From contig CANDJN010000028.1 of the NCBI GenBank assembly GCA_947385085.1, positions 1 to 30,781 on the forward strand: DNA of 30,781 nucleotides, in the 5' to 3' direction. The position numbers and the translations under genes are program-made. This stretch comes from an uncultured Erysipelotrichaceae bacterium. GTDB lineage: Bacteria > Bacillota_I > Bacilli_A > Erysipelotrichales > Erysipelotrichaceae. Under the pieces are notes generated by a model. The model saw only the letters and a list, made by a program, of their open reading frames with translations. It was not told the origin of the DNA and searched no databases. Shown here piece after piece: positions 23,205 through 30,781 of this stretch (positions are counted from its first letter, which is position 1; every line of letters begins with the position of its first letter).

Positions 23205-24461
23205 TTATTGGGCTGCCGGTGCTTCTTTTAAGGTAGCGCTGAGGGTGACCTGCTTATGATCGCGTTCAACGACAATTTTGATTGTATCTCCGACCTTTTT
23301 ACTGTCAATGACTTTGGCAAGTTCCGCAGCTGAGCTGATTTCTGTACCATCAACGGATACGATGCGATCCTTTACCTGCATCCCCGCCGCAGCGGCGGCA
23401 GAATTTTCGCTAACCTTGGCGACATAAACACCGAATTCACTCACCCCGGATTGGAATGCGGAAATTTCATCGGTGATGTCTACCATGGATACGCCCAACT
23501 GCGGTCGTCCCGTCACATAGCCATTGGCAATCAGGGATTCAATGACATCTTTCGCCGTATCAATCGGAATGGCAAAGCCCAGACCCTCCACTGACGTACC
23601 GGAGGATTTGGCATTGACAATACCGATGAGTTCCCCCTCCGTATTAAACAAGCCGCCGCCGCTGTTGCCTTTGTTTATGGCGGTATCGGTCTGTAAAAGT
23701 GTCATTGTTTTTCCATCAATGGTGATTTCACGATCGAGTGCGGAAATAATGCCGCGGGTCACTGTGCCACCTAGTTCACCCAAGGGATTGCCAATCGCAA
23801 TCGCCTCATCACCAACGCTCAATTTGGACGAATGACCGAAGATCGCCGGGGTGAAGCTATCGCCGCTAATCTTAATGACCGCCAGATCGGTCTTTTCGTC
23901 TTTTCCAATAAGCTTGGCATCATATTCTTTGCCATCCTTGGTGCGGACGGTGATTTTATTGGCTCCGTCCACGACATGATGGTTGGTTACGATATAGCCA
24001 TCTTTGGTAATCACTACGCCGCTGCCGGCACCGGTGGTTACCATCTGCTGGAAATAAGTATCGGTTGCGGCAGATTCCGTAGTGATTTCCACAACACTTT
24101 GTTCGGTATTGGTGACAACATCCTTTACTGACATATTGGTAACGCTGTTGCCCTCTTTATCGACCTGCTCAACGCTTTGATAAATGACAGCGGTTTGATG
24201 ATCACGAAAAGCATCAGCCAAATACGAACCGCCAAAGCCGCCGATACCGCCAAGCAATAAGGAAGCACCAAGCAACAGCGCTCTATGCGTCCGCTGCGGT
24301 GGGGTAGGTTTTTCTTTTTCATATTTAGCCTCTTGTTGCGTGACAGTATCGTTTTGTTGAGGAGCACTTTCATTGTCTGCCATCATTTCCGGCTTCATTA
24401 CCGGTGGGTTTTGTAACTCGCTATTATTTTGATTCCATTCATTGGGAACTTGATTTTCCAT
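23205..24461 (-). CDS. htrA: HtrA/DegP-type serine protease, membrane-anchored
   Basis: A surface quality-control protease of 418 residues. A Gln/Asn-rich cytoplasmic start (1-58) is followed by one membrane segment at 61-83. The S1C protease domain has the triad His162 (VTNHHVVDGA), Asp192 (TDLAVIKI) and Ser267 (GNSGGGLFN). One PDZ domain at about 310-405 (VYVAKVSENSAAAAAGMQ) binds substrates. The form matches Bacillus HtrA. AAAGGAGG lies 7 bp before the ATG. Divergent from ppaC. The upstream region holds repeated TTTCACA boxes that may mediate stress induction. Confidence 0.95.
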   Translation of the reverse strand: MENQVPNEWNQNNSELQNPPVMKPEMMADNESAPQQNDTVTQQEAKYEKEKPTPPQRTHRALLLGASLLLGGIGGFGGSYLADAFRDHQTAVIYQSVEQVDKEGNSVTNMSVKDVVTNTEQSVVEITTESAATDTYFQQMVTTGAGSGVVITKDGYIVTNHHVVDGANKITVRTKDGKEYDAKLIGKDEKTDLAVIKISGDSFTPAIFGHSSKLSVGDEAIAIGNPLGELGGTVTRGIISALDREITIDGKTMTLLQTDTAINKGNSGGGLFNTEGELIGIVNAKSSGTSVEGLGFAIPIDTAKDVIESLIANGYVTGRPQLGVSMVDITDEISAFQSGVSEFGVYVAKVSENSAAAAAGMQVKDRIVSVDGTEISSAAELAKVIDSKKVGDTIKIVVERDHKQVTLSATLKEAPAAQ

Positions 24462-24490
24462 TGTGAATCCTCCTTTTTTGAATCGCTATT

Positions 24491-24519
24491 ATTATAATTT
24501 TCATTTGTGGAATAAATCA
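24491..24519 (-). promoter_or_regulatory. Probable htrA promoter
   Basis: On the minus strand a perfect -10 TATAAT (24491-24496) has only a weak -35 (TGATTT) at 17 bp spacing. A weak -35 beside upstream repeat boxes suggests an activator-dependent promoter. Confidence 0.5.
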
Positions 24520-24530
24520 TCCTTTGAATG

Positions 24531-24628
24531 TGTGAAATATTCAAAAAGTTGTGCCTTTAAGCCTTATAATATGTGAAAAATATCAAAGTGTGAAAGTGAT
24601 CCGAAAGAAATGTGAAAAACATGTGAAA
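24531..24628 (-). promoter_or_regulatory. Array of TTTCACA boxes upstream of htrA
   Basis: Five exact copies of TTTCACA on the htrA coding strand (TGTGAAA on plus) start at 24531, 24572, 24589, 24611 and 24622, with a variant at 24506. Gaps of 41, 22 and 11 bp are near whole helical turns; the 17-bp gap is not. All share one orientation. Octamer repeats of this kind are reported upstream of Bacillus htrA genes under the CssRS system, as I recall. No response regulator is in the window. Confidence 0.6.
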
Positions 24629-24688
24629 AGCATTTTTCTGGCAATGCGTACCGGTTTGGCTTTTTTATGTCCAGATGGCGCTTTTTCA

Positions 24689-24697
24689 TGGTATAAT
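24689..24697 (+). promoter_or_regulatory. Extended -10 of ppaC
   Basis: TGG-TATAAT forms a perfect extended -10 (hexamer 24692-24697) 29 bp before the start. The -35 is poor. Confidence 0.65.
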
Positions 24698-24726
24698 GAT
24701 AACGACTTGATCCAACAGGAGGACAT

Positions 24727-26364
24727 ATGAAAGTTAACGATATGATCTATGTGACCGGTCATAAGCATCCGGATACCGATTCGATTGCGTCGGCGATTGC
24801 TTATGCAGAGCTAAAAACCCGTCAAGGTGTGGCGGCTATGCCGTGTCGCTTGGGAAAATGCAATGAAGAAACGAAGTATCTGTTGAAGCGATTTCATTTT
24901 GAAGAGCCGATGCTATTTGAAGATGCCAGGGCTACTCTTCAAGAAATCAATATGGATGAACCGCTGACGGTATCCATGAATGCGACGATGTATGAAACTT
25001 TGCAGGCGATGGATGAAACGGGCAAGCGATCCCTGGGTGTTGTCAATGAGAAGCAACAGCTGCTCGGCATGGTGACAAAATCGGATCTGGCGACAATCGG
25101 CTTAGGTGATACGGCGCTGTCAATTCGTCTGTTAAAGGAAACATCGGCTTATAATATTGCCAAGACGATTAATGGAAAGCTCGTTTACGATGATGAACAG
25201 ATGCATTTTAACGGTAAGGTGAGTATCATTGCGATTGCAGAAACTCGTTTAAAAAATTATGAGCTGGCGGATCGTTTGGTGATTGTTGGCAACGATACCG
25301 ATGCGCAGCTGGCAGCGATTCGCAAGGGTGCCGGCGTGTTGATTATCGTATGGGCTGACAGTGTGGAACAGGAAGTGATCGAGCAGGCGCAGCGGGCGCA
25401 TTGTCCGATTATCATCTCGGGCCATGGTACGATGAACACCTCTCGTTATTTGTTCTTTGCCCCACCGGTGCGCTTGATCATGCAGAAGGATTTGATTACC
25501 TTCAACGTAAATGATTTTGTCCAGGACGCTGAAAAAAAGATGATGAAGACGCGTTATCGCAGTTATCCGGTAGTGGACGATGAAAACCGCTTATTCGGCT
25601 ATGTATCTCGCTATCATATTTTAAATAGTCATAATAAACAAGTGATCCTTGTGGACCATAATGAATATTCACAATCGGTGAAAGGAATTGAAGATGCTGA
25701 ATTGCTGGAAGTGATTGATCATCACCGCATCGGCGATATTTTCACAAGCCGACCGATTTCCTTTCGCAATGAAATTATCGGCAGTACCGCTACTATTATC
25801 ACTTCCATTTACATGGAAAGTCAAATGAAAATCTCCAAGGATTTGGCAGGCTTGTTATTGGGAGCGATACTATCCGATACACTGAAATTCAAATCTCCGA
25901 CTTCTACCGGCAAGGATCAGGGAATGGCACAGGCGCTGGCCAAAATTGCCGGTGTAGAAATAGACACCTTTGCGAAAGAGCTGTTTATGGTTTCATCCAA
26001 TATACGCGGTAAAACGATGCGGGAACTGATCAGTAAGGATATTAAAAAATTTGAAATTGAGGATCACCCGGTGATGATAGCTCAGATCATCGCCTCATCA
26101 CTGGATGAGGTAGATGAAATTGCAGCGGATATGCAGAAGGAAATGAACGCGTATGTCAAGGAGCGCCATTTACATTTGCTGGTGGTGGCGTTCACCAGTC
26201 TGCTGGAGAATGGATCGCTGTTTTTCGGCGCCGGAGATTTAGCAGCTGTAGTAGGGGAAGCTTTCCCCAATCATGCGGGTGAAGAACACAGTCTTCAAGA
26301 GGATATTTTATCACGCAAAAATCAGATCGTTCCGATGCTAACCAGAGCGATCATCAATCATTGA
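24727..26364 (+). CDS. ppaC: CBS-domain family II inorganic pyrophosphatase
   Basis: A manganese-dependent pyrophosphatase of 545 residues, well above the 310 of plain family II enzymes because of a regulatory insert. The DHH metal motif GHKHPDTDSI (His12, Asp16, Asp18) opens the protein. A CBS domain (about 76-130), a DRTGG domain (about 135-240) and a second CBS domain (about 245-303) follow, then the catalytic part resumes with LVDHNEYSQS and EVIDHHRIGD. The C-terminal DHHA2 domain contains IRGKTMREL. CBS-pyrophosphatases are inhibited by AMP or ADP and activated by ATP or diadenosine polyphosphates, coupling activity to energy state. AGGAGG lies upstream. Transcribed alone. Confidence 0.95.
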   Translation: MKVNDMIYVTGHKHPDTDSIASAIAYAELKTRQGVAAMPCRLGKCNEETKYLLKRFHFEEPMLFEDARATLQEINMDEPLTVSMNATMYETLQAMDETGKRSLGVVNEKQQLLGMVTKSDLATIGLGDTALSIRLLKETSAYNIAKTINGKLVYDDEQMHFNGKVSIIAIAETRLKNYELADRLVIVGNDTDAQLAAIRKGAGVLIIVWADSVEQEVIEQAQRAHCPIIISGHGTMNTSRYLFFAPPVRLIMQKDLITFNVNDFVQDAEKKMMKTRYRSYPVVDDENRLFGYVSRYHILNSHNKQVILVDHNEYSQSVKGIEDAELLEVIDHHRIGDIFTSRPISFRNEIIGSTATIITSIYMESQMKISKDLAGLLLGAILSDTLKFKSPTSTGKDQGMAQALAKIAGVEIDTFAKELFMVSSNIRGKTMRELISKDIKKFEIEDHPVMIAQIIASSLDEVDEIAADMQKEMNAYVKERHLHLLVVAFTSLLENGSLFFGAGDLAAVVGEAFPNHAGEEHSLQEDILSRKNQIVPMLTRAIINH

Positions 26365-26380
26365 TCGATGTAATGATATA

Positions 26381-26413
26381 AGGCTTTCATGTTTGGATGA
26401 AAGTCTTTTTTTG
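26381..26413. terminator. Terminator after ppaC
   Basis: A 10-bp stem (26381-26390 with 26397-26406, one G-U pair) is followed by a T run on the plus strand. On the minus strand the tail is weaker, but it may also end the convergent TetR gene. Confidence 0.85.
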
Positions 26414-26452
26414 ACGTTATAAATGCAATTCTCTACCAGCTTTTCTGATACT

Positions 26453-27034
26453 CTAAGGATGTGGGTGTTGTTGCAGCGTATGGATATAATAGTGAATAAC
26501 ATTGGCAAAGCTGCTTTCGACAATGAGTTTCATTTTATAAATGAGCGGTGCCGGATCCTCTTTCATGCCTTTACGAACCCACTCTAAAACGGTTCCGACG
26601 AAAGCATATTTATAAAAATCAGTTAGAAAGGCAATGTCAGCTTCGTGAATCTTAAGGCCGTTACAGTGCTGCTTGATAATGTGATAAAGCGGGCGGTATG
26701 CTTCCCGATATAGGAAGTTTTCCAAATGTTCACGAGACAGAGAATGATATGTCGCAATGACAAATTCCTTTTCTTCTAATGCATAATCAAATATTTGCCG
26801 CAGTGCATCTTCCCAAGTATGAACAATTGTTTTTTCATCCAATATCTGATATTCTGCACTCGTATAAATCCATTCAATAAGATCATATATATCCTGAAAA
26901 TGATAGTAGAATGTTTGACGATTCACACCGCATCCCTCACAAATATCTTTGATGGTAATCTTGTCTAGCGGCTTTTCTTTTAAGCGTTGCTTTAAGGATA
27001 AGGCAAGTGCCCGTTTTGTGGTGATATGTGGCAT
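26453..27034 (-). CDS. TetR-family regulator (DhaS-like)
   Basis: A 193-residue TetR-type transcription factor. The N-terminal helix-turn-helix block is clear: TTKRALALSLKQRLKEK, then ITIKDICEGCGVNRQTFYYH and FQDIYDLIEWI. This version, with NRQTFYYHF and the C-terminal helices that follow, is typical of the DhaS-like TetR group. The ligand is unknown. AAAGGAG precedes the ATG. No obvious target gene is adjacent; the divergent neighbour is the sigma factor gene about 400 bp away. Self-regulation is possible. Confidence 0.9.
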   Translation of the reverse strand: MPHITTKRALALSLKQRLKEKPLDKITIKDICEGCGVNRQTFYYHFQDIYDLIEWIYTSAEYQILDEKTIVHTWEDALRQIFDYALEEKEFVIATYHSLSREHLENFLYREAYRPLYHIIKQHCNGLKIHEADIAFLTDFYKYAFVGTVLEWVRKGMKEDPAPLIYKMKLIVESSFANVIHYYIHTLQQHPHP

Positions 27035-27067
27035 GATAAAAACTCCTTTCTTCCTTTACTATGCTTC

Positions 27068-27096
27068 ATTATAGTACAAAAAATAGGAGCGAACAA
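27068..27096 (-). promoter_or_regulatory. Promoter of the TetR gene
   Basis: On the minus strand a -35 TTGTTC (27091-27096) and a perfect -10 TATAAT (27068-27073), 17 bp apart. Confidence 0.75.
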
Positions 27097-27132
27097 GCGA
27101 TTTAACTATTCCAAATCTTACAATGATGTTAC

Positions 27133-27353
27133 ATACGTTTATTAGCGATGGAAGAGGGGATTAAATGGTTGATTGAAGGCGAGATTCATCTAAAGAAGGG
27201 AATGAAATAGATACGGTAGCGGTGTTTGACGAAGCATATGAATTCCTGCTTTCTGCCTGTTGTGATTATTTCCAATCTATGTACTCGTTAAGGACAAAAT
27301 TGTCTTCAAAAATCAATTTGGATGAAATTGTAAAAAGTATAACATATGTATGA
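27133..27353 (+). pseudogene. Possible frameshifted gene remnant
   Basis: Two overlapping open stretches, one base out of frame, lie between the TetR gene and the sigma factor. The first gives IRLLAMEEGIKWLIEGEI and stops at 27208-27210. The second runs from 27183 to 27353 and gives DTVAVFDEAYEFLLSACCDY and later INLDEIVKSITYV. Joined, they form about 70 residues of plausible helical protein. There is no ribosome site and no recognised family. It may be the tail of a decayed gene. Confidence 0.3.
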
Positions 27354-27377
27354 AAAATAATAATTGTAATAAATATC

Positions 27378-27406
27378 TTGACATTTTTATGTATACTCTG
27401 TAATAT
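27378..27406 (+). promoter_or_regulatory. Strong promoter of the sigma factor gene
   Basis: A perfect -35 TTGACA (27378-27383) and a -10 TAATAT (27401-27406), exactly 17 bp apart, 23 bp before the start codon. It is a housekeeping-type promoter, so basal transcription does not need the encoded sigma factor. Confidence 0.85.
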
Positions 27407-27429
27407 GGAATTAGTAATGAGGTGTACTT

Positions 27430-28440
27430 ATGAGAACTTACAGCGATGAAGAATTGGTAAAAAGGGTATTACAAGGCGATGAAGGCGCCTTTAGCGAATT
27501 ATACGAGCGCTATCATAAGCGGCTCGAATTTGTCGCGTATCGTTTGTGCACAAACAGTGAGGATGCCAAGGATGCGGTTCAACAGACATTTCTGCAGGTT
27601 CATACATCATTGCATACGTTGAGAGAACCGAAGCGTTTTTATCATTGGTGCTGTAAAATCATTCACGGTAAGTGCACGGATATGTTTCGCAAGAACCGCG
27701 ATGTTTTTTTGGATGTGGATCACAGTCCCTTGGTGAACACCATGGTGGAAGAGCGCGAAGATTTTTTACCGCAAAAGCAAATGCATTTTACCAGTGATCG
27801 CGAGGTTTTGTTAGGTATGCTGGATGAATTGCCGTTATCGCAGCGTCAAGTGATCATGCTGGTTTATTTTGATCAGTTGAGTATGCAGGACTGTGCCACG
27901 ATTTTAAATGTACCCGAAGGAACGGTGAAAAGCAGATTATTTACCGCCAAGAAAGCATTGCGGGAAATGATTCGCGATTATAACGAGACCAATGAAACAC
28001 CGTTAAACTTTAAGGCTACAACCTTAGAGGCTGTCATCGGTACAATCCTTTTAAAGGAATTTGGTGCATTTCAAAATAACATGTTGCCTAATGTTTCAAT
28101 GAATAAACAGCGTTTTTCCGCTCATGGCAAAGGATTGACTGCCTTTGCGATCGCCGCTACGGTTGTGATAGCAGGAGTGGGATACTACTTTCACAAGGAA
28201 ACACCCACAACAGCACAAGCGCCATTGCAGTACCAAGGACGCGATATTCATAATTCTCATGAAGCCTATTTTATCTTACGAAATTGGGCGGTCAACGAAA
28301 AGCAGATGCAAAAGCGCAATCCGGATGAAGTAGCGGAAATTCGTGTCTTATATGAATATTTAAAGCAAAATCAGGATGCCTATTATGCTATTTTACAGCA
28401 GGATGGCTGGTGTGAAGATTTTGAAGCGATTGCTTATTAA
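27430..28440 (+). CDS. ECF-type sigma factor fused to a membrane segment and outer domain
   Basis: A 336-residue protein. Residues 1-92 are sigma region 2 (YSDEELVKRVLQGDEGAF, NSEDAKDAVQQTFLQVH) and 125-182 are region 4 (LPLSQRQVIMLVYFDQLS, VPEGTVKSRLFTAKKALREM). A linker leads to one membrane segment at 236-254 (LTAFAIAATVVIAGVGYYF). About 80 residues at 255-336 would lie outside, with HNSHEAYFILRNWAVNE and YEYLKQNQDAYYAIL. Typical ECF factors have about 180 residues and a separate membrane anti-sigma factor; none is encoded here. The fused tail may hold the factor at the membrane until a signal or cleavage releases it. That mechanism is inferred. A large surface protein follows. Confidence 0.88.
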   Translation: MRTYSDEELVKRVLQGDEGAFSELYERYHKRLEFVAYRLCTNSEDAKDAVQQTFLQVHTSLHTLREPKRFYHWCCKIIHGKCTDMFRKNRDVFLDVDHSPLVNTMVEEREDFLPQKQMHFTSDREVLLGMLDELPLSQRQVIMLVYFDQLSMQDCATILNVPEGTVKSRLFTAKKALREMIRDYNETNETPLNFKATTLEAVIGTILLKEFGAFQNNMLPNVSMNKQRFSAHGKGLTAFAIAATVVIAGVGYYFHKETPTTAQAPLQYQGRDIHNSHEAYFILRNWAVNEKQMQKRNPDEVAEIRVLYEYLKQNQDAYYAILQQDGWCEDFEAIAY

Positions 28441-28476
28441 GAAATAAGAATAACAGACATTAAGAATGTTTCAATA

Positions 28477-28504
28477 AATAATCATTTCACGATTATTCCT
28501 TTTA
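28477..28504 (+). terminator. Weak terminator candidate after the sigma factor gene
   Basis: A 7-bp perfect stem AATAATC/GATTATT with loop ATTTCAC is followed by CCTTTTAT. The stem is AT-rich and the T run short. Confidence 0.4.
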
Positions 28505-28562
28505 TCATACCCAAAAGGATGAGCATTTATTTTCATAACATTTTAACAAAATAAAAAAAATC

Positions 28563-28687
28563 GCTTAATTCAACTAGAGAGTACCTAGTCATTCAAAGAC
28601 TGCTTAACCAGTGGATAAATGAGTTTGTTAAAAATGTACTGATTATGCTGTGTTTTACCATGTAGGTATTCTTTGGTTGAATTAAGC
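28563..28687 (+). ncRNA. Structured RNA element closed by a 25-bp stem
   Basis: The arms 28563-28587 and 28663-28687 pair over all 25 positions, with three G-U pairs and no mismatch on the plus strand; on the minus strand those three would be A-C mismatches. The 75-nt interior can fold further: ACTG/CAGT around CTTAAC, and an 8-bp stem near 28631-28655 using three more G-U pairs. The preference for plus-strand RNA pairing suggests a functional leader or small RNA before the surface-protein gene. No T run follows, so it is not a terminator. A MITE with 25-bp terminal repeats is the main alternative; A runs flank both ends. Confidence 0.55.
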
Positions 28688-28791
28688 CAAAAAAATTAAA
28701 AATTTTATAAATCTTTATGAACTTTCTGTCATTCGTTTACGACTAGTTTGCGCAAGGGTGTATTTTTGTTATCGTGAAAGGACGTGCTGTT

Positions 28792-30781
28792 ATGTGGAAG
28801 AAGTTTCTTATATGTATGTTTGCGTTGGTGGGGACTTTTTCTGTGGGATATGCTTATTATGATTATCAGATAAATGCGGCAGGGACATCTTATCATGTTC
28901 CTGCTAATGCGACAGTGAAACTGGGTGAAAAAGGAATCTATCCAAATGGTACATCCGGTAGTATGAACAAAGGCGATAAAGTTTATGTTGGGACAGACAC
29001 AGCTGCCGGTGATCCGATGTCTTTTATCTTGTTGGTAAATGAAACTTATAATACGTATCAGCCACAAGTGAATGGCGGTGTCTATTCATTGGATCTCAGT
29101 GTCCCCAATGTGACAGGTTGGTTTGCGATGGGAAATGAGGCATATTCACACCCATCATTCTTTTCCGCTTTTCCACCAGTAGTATTAAAGAAGGGTGGTT
29201 CTTTCAATTATTATGTACCTGAAAATTATCTCACTACACTTTCCTTATCCAATGCAGCAGCGGAGTTAAACGCTGTGAATGCTGCAAAAACAAGTAAAAC
29301 AGATAAGATTATGTTAAGTAGAAATCTTGATTATTTACAGCGATTATATAATGTGAGGACATTGAATCAGGTGAAAGGATCCTGTTATGAAGAGAGTTTA
29401 CATTTTGCTTATCTCAATCAGAAAAGTTTTTTTATTGGTGATATGTATACTTTATTGGATATTAGTGGAACTGAGCTTATAACCGGCATTACCGGTGGAT
29501 ATAATTTAGCGGGAAGAGATTTGAGCTTTTTTGAATCATATTATGATGCTCATTCAGAGTCTCCGAGAAATGTAAATACAGAATTATATACTTCTTGTTT
29601 TATGATGAATGGAGAAGTGGCTTCGAAACCAGATAAAGCACAATGTACCACATCTTCTTGTAATGTGGCAAAGGCATTACGACTAAGTGCCGAATTGGAT
29701 ATGACGAATGTCGTCTTTGCGACCGGTATGGGTACAGGAAGTAGTTTTAGTAAAGTGAAAAATTCCAATCCTACATTAGGCAGTTATTCAAATATTTATA
29801 CAGCTACAAGTAATTATGACAAATTGAAATTACGTTTGTTAGATAATACTGGTAACCATGCGGTTACATTCAATAATATTAAACATGCAAATAGTAGTGT
29901 AATTACAGAGATAGCGAAGAACTCTACCGTTTATTTAGATGCAAATGCACAGGCAGGAACAAGTGGCGGGTATGTGAATACTGTATCAGCTTTGTTCTTT
30001 AAAGACAATAACCTTGCTTATTATATACCGGTCGCAACTGCGACAGGCAGTAGCCAATATGCATTAGATCTTACAGGACTTGATGTAGGTAAATATAAAG
30101 TGGCTTTGGTCAATGAGAGCTATAATGAAAATGATATGGGACCGGCTGATTGTTCCGCATTAACAAGTTTCAAAGAATTAGAAATCAAAGAGCCACTATC
30201 AAGCTTGACATTCACACCGCAAAGTAATCTAAAATTCGATGACAATGTCAATGTAGGAGATACCGTAGGTGTGATATCTTCAGTAAATGGTGCAGGAACT
30301 CCTGTTTATACGATCAATGAAGATCCTACTTATCCAGGTGAATATACCAATGTAACTTTAGCAAGTGATGGAAGAACAGTGGTAGTAAATGGAAATCCAT
30401 TACACGCTGGTACTTATCATTTCAAAATACAATCAGTGGATGCCAATGGAGATCCGAATCCGGCTTTAGAAATAAACGCATCCTTTAACGTTGCGAAAGC
30501 AAATCTAACAGTTGCCTTTAATGATCCAGCACAAACAAAGAAGAGTATCGCTCAAGCAACATCAGGATGGAGTGAAACCGCAACGGCTACTCCAAATACA
30601 GGTACTAAGATTACCTACGCAAAAAGCGGAGGCAGTATAGGACTCATTAACTATGATCCAGTTACAGGAGCGATTGGCTATACAGGTGGTACAGGCTTTG
30701 GTAAGGTGACCTTAAAGGCAACTATTGATGATGATCCAAGTACCGGTGATGATAATTATAATCCAGCCAGTACAACCAAAG
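28792..30781 (+). CDS. Large secreted repeat protein, partial (5' end only)
   Basis: The frame from ATG 28792 stays open to the window edge (663 codons, no stop). A signal peptide is clear: WKKFLICMFALVGTFSVGYA. The next 450 or so residues are Gly/Asn/Thr/Tyr-rich and contain related blocks (ILLVNETYNTYQPQ and VALVNESYNENDMG, each beside a DLS/DLT strand), suggesting internal repeats. From about residue 470 a cadherin/Ig-like beta domain follows (GDTVGVISSV, LHAGTYHFKIQSVDANGD), then a segment like the Ig-type linker repeats of cell-wall adhesins. Any LPXTG anchor would lie beyond the window. The base composition is more AT-rich than that of the metabolic genes. AAAGGA lies about 11 bp before the ATG. 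The precise family is not recognised. Confidence 0.8.
   Translation, partial: MWKKFLICMFALVGTFSVGYAYYDYQINAAGTSYHVPANATVKLGEKGIYPNGTSGSMNKGDKVYVGTDTAAGDPMSFILLVNETYNTYQPQVNGGVYSLDLSVPNVTGWFAMGNEAYSHPSFFSAFPPVVLKKGGSFNYYVPENYLTTLSLSNAAAELNAVNAAKTSKTDKIMLSRNLDYLQRLYNVRTLNQVKGSCYEESLHFAYLNQKSFFIGDMYTLLDISGTELITGITGGYNLAGRDLSFFESYYDAHSESPRNVNTELYTSCFMMNGEVASKPDKAQCTTSSCNVAKALRLSAELDMTNVVFATGMGTGSSFSKVKNSNPTLGSYSNIYTATSNYDKLKLRLLDNTGNHAVTFNNIKHANSSVITEIAKNSTVYLDANAQAGTSGGYVNTVSALFFKDNNLAYYIPVATATGSSQYALDLTGLDVGKYKVALVNESYNENDMGPADCSALTSFKELEIKEPLSSLTFTPQSNLKFDDNVNVGDTVGVISSVNGAGTPVYTINEDPTYPGEYTNVTLASDGRTVVVNGNPLHAGTYHFKIQSVDANGDPNPALEINASFNVAKANLTVAFNDPAQTKKSIAQATSGWSETATATPNTGTKITYAKSGGSIGLINYDPVTGAIGYTGGTGFGKVTLKATIDDDPSTGDDNYNPASTTK

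Noticed and set aside
1..30781. CRISPR array or complete insertion sequence
   Set aside because: No regularly spaced direct repeats and no full transposase gene were seen; the only mobile-element traces are the integrase stub and att-like site at the left.

Overview
The window comes from a low-to-mid GC Gram-positive fermenter, most likely a gut member of the Bacillota close to the Erysipelotrichia. This rests on strong AGGAGG ribosome sites, sigma-A type promoters, cre-like operators, L-lactate dehydrogenase, a CBS-domain family II pyrophosphatase, an EndoA-type MazF, and Bacillus-like gene pairings. The genus is an inference; no rRNA or marker gene is present.

Positions 1-2240 are AT-rich and look like a decayed mobile-element scar. 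They hold the 3' end of a tRNA-Gly followed by its terminator (candidate att site), a frameshifted C-terminal stub of a tyrosine integrase, an LD-carboxypeptidase/MccF-like gene broken by one missing base just before its catalytic His, and a 66-codon stub of an Abi_2 abortive-infection gene. An intact tRNA-Thr(CGU) on the minus strand closes this region.

Positions 2444-8310 are housekeeping metabolism: aldose 1-epimerase, membrane acyltransferase, nagB with promoter and cre-like site, a gamma-carbonic-anhydrase-like/LUD pair, and a cysK-cysE operon preceded by a 35-codon, Cys-containing small ORF. Positions 8420-14150 hold a GNAT protein, a small membrane protein, a YdcC-like protein coupled to an antitoxin-less mazF, a three-gene Y-family polymerase cassette whose first protein resembles the N-terminal half of TnpB, a DUF2383 protein and a HAD phosphatase.

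Positions 14266-21820 contain a ketopantoate-reductase-like protein with an extra C-terminal domain, a membrane protein with a degenerate GGDEF domain, the glycogen-degrading glgP-malQ operon with a cre-like site, and a DUF368 (PopT) lipid-carrier transporter. Convergent and divergent genes follow: ldh, htrA (with an array of TTTCACA boxes upstream), ppaC and a TetR regulator.

The right end carries a sigma factor fused to a membrane segment and outer domain, a 125-nt region closed by a 25-bp stem that is fully paired only as plus-strand RNA, and the start of a large secreted repeat protein that runs off the window. The least explained elements are the sigma/RNA/surface-protein set, the TnpB-like/polymerase cassette and the Cys leader ORF.
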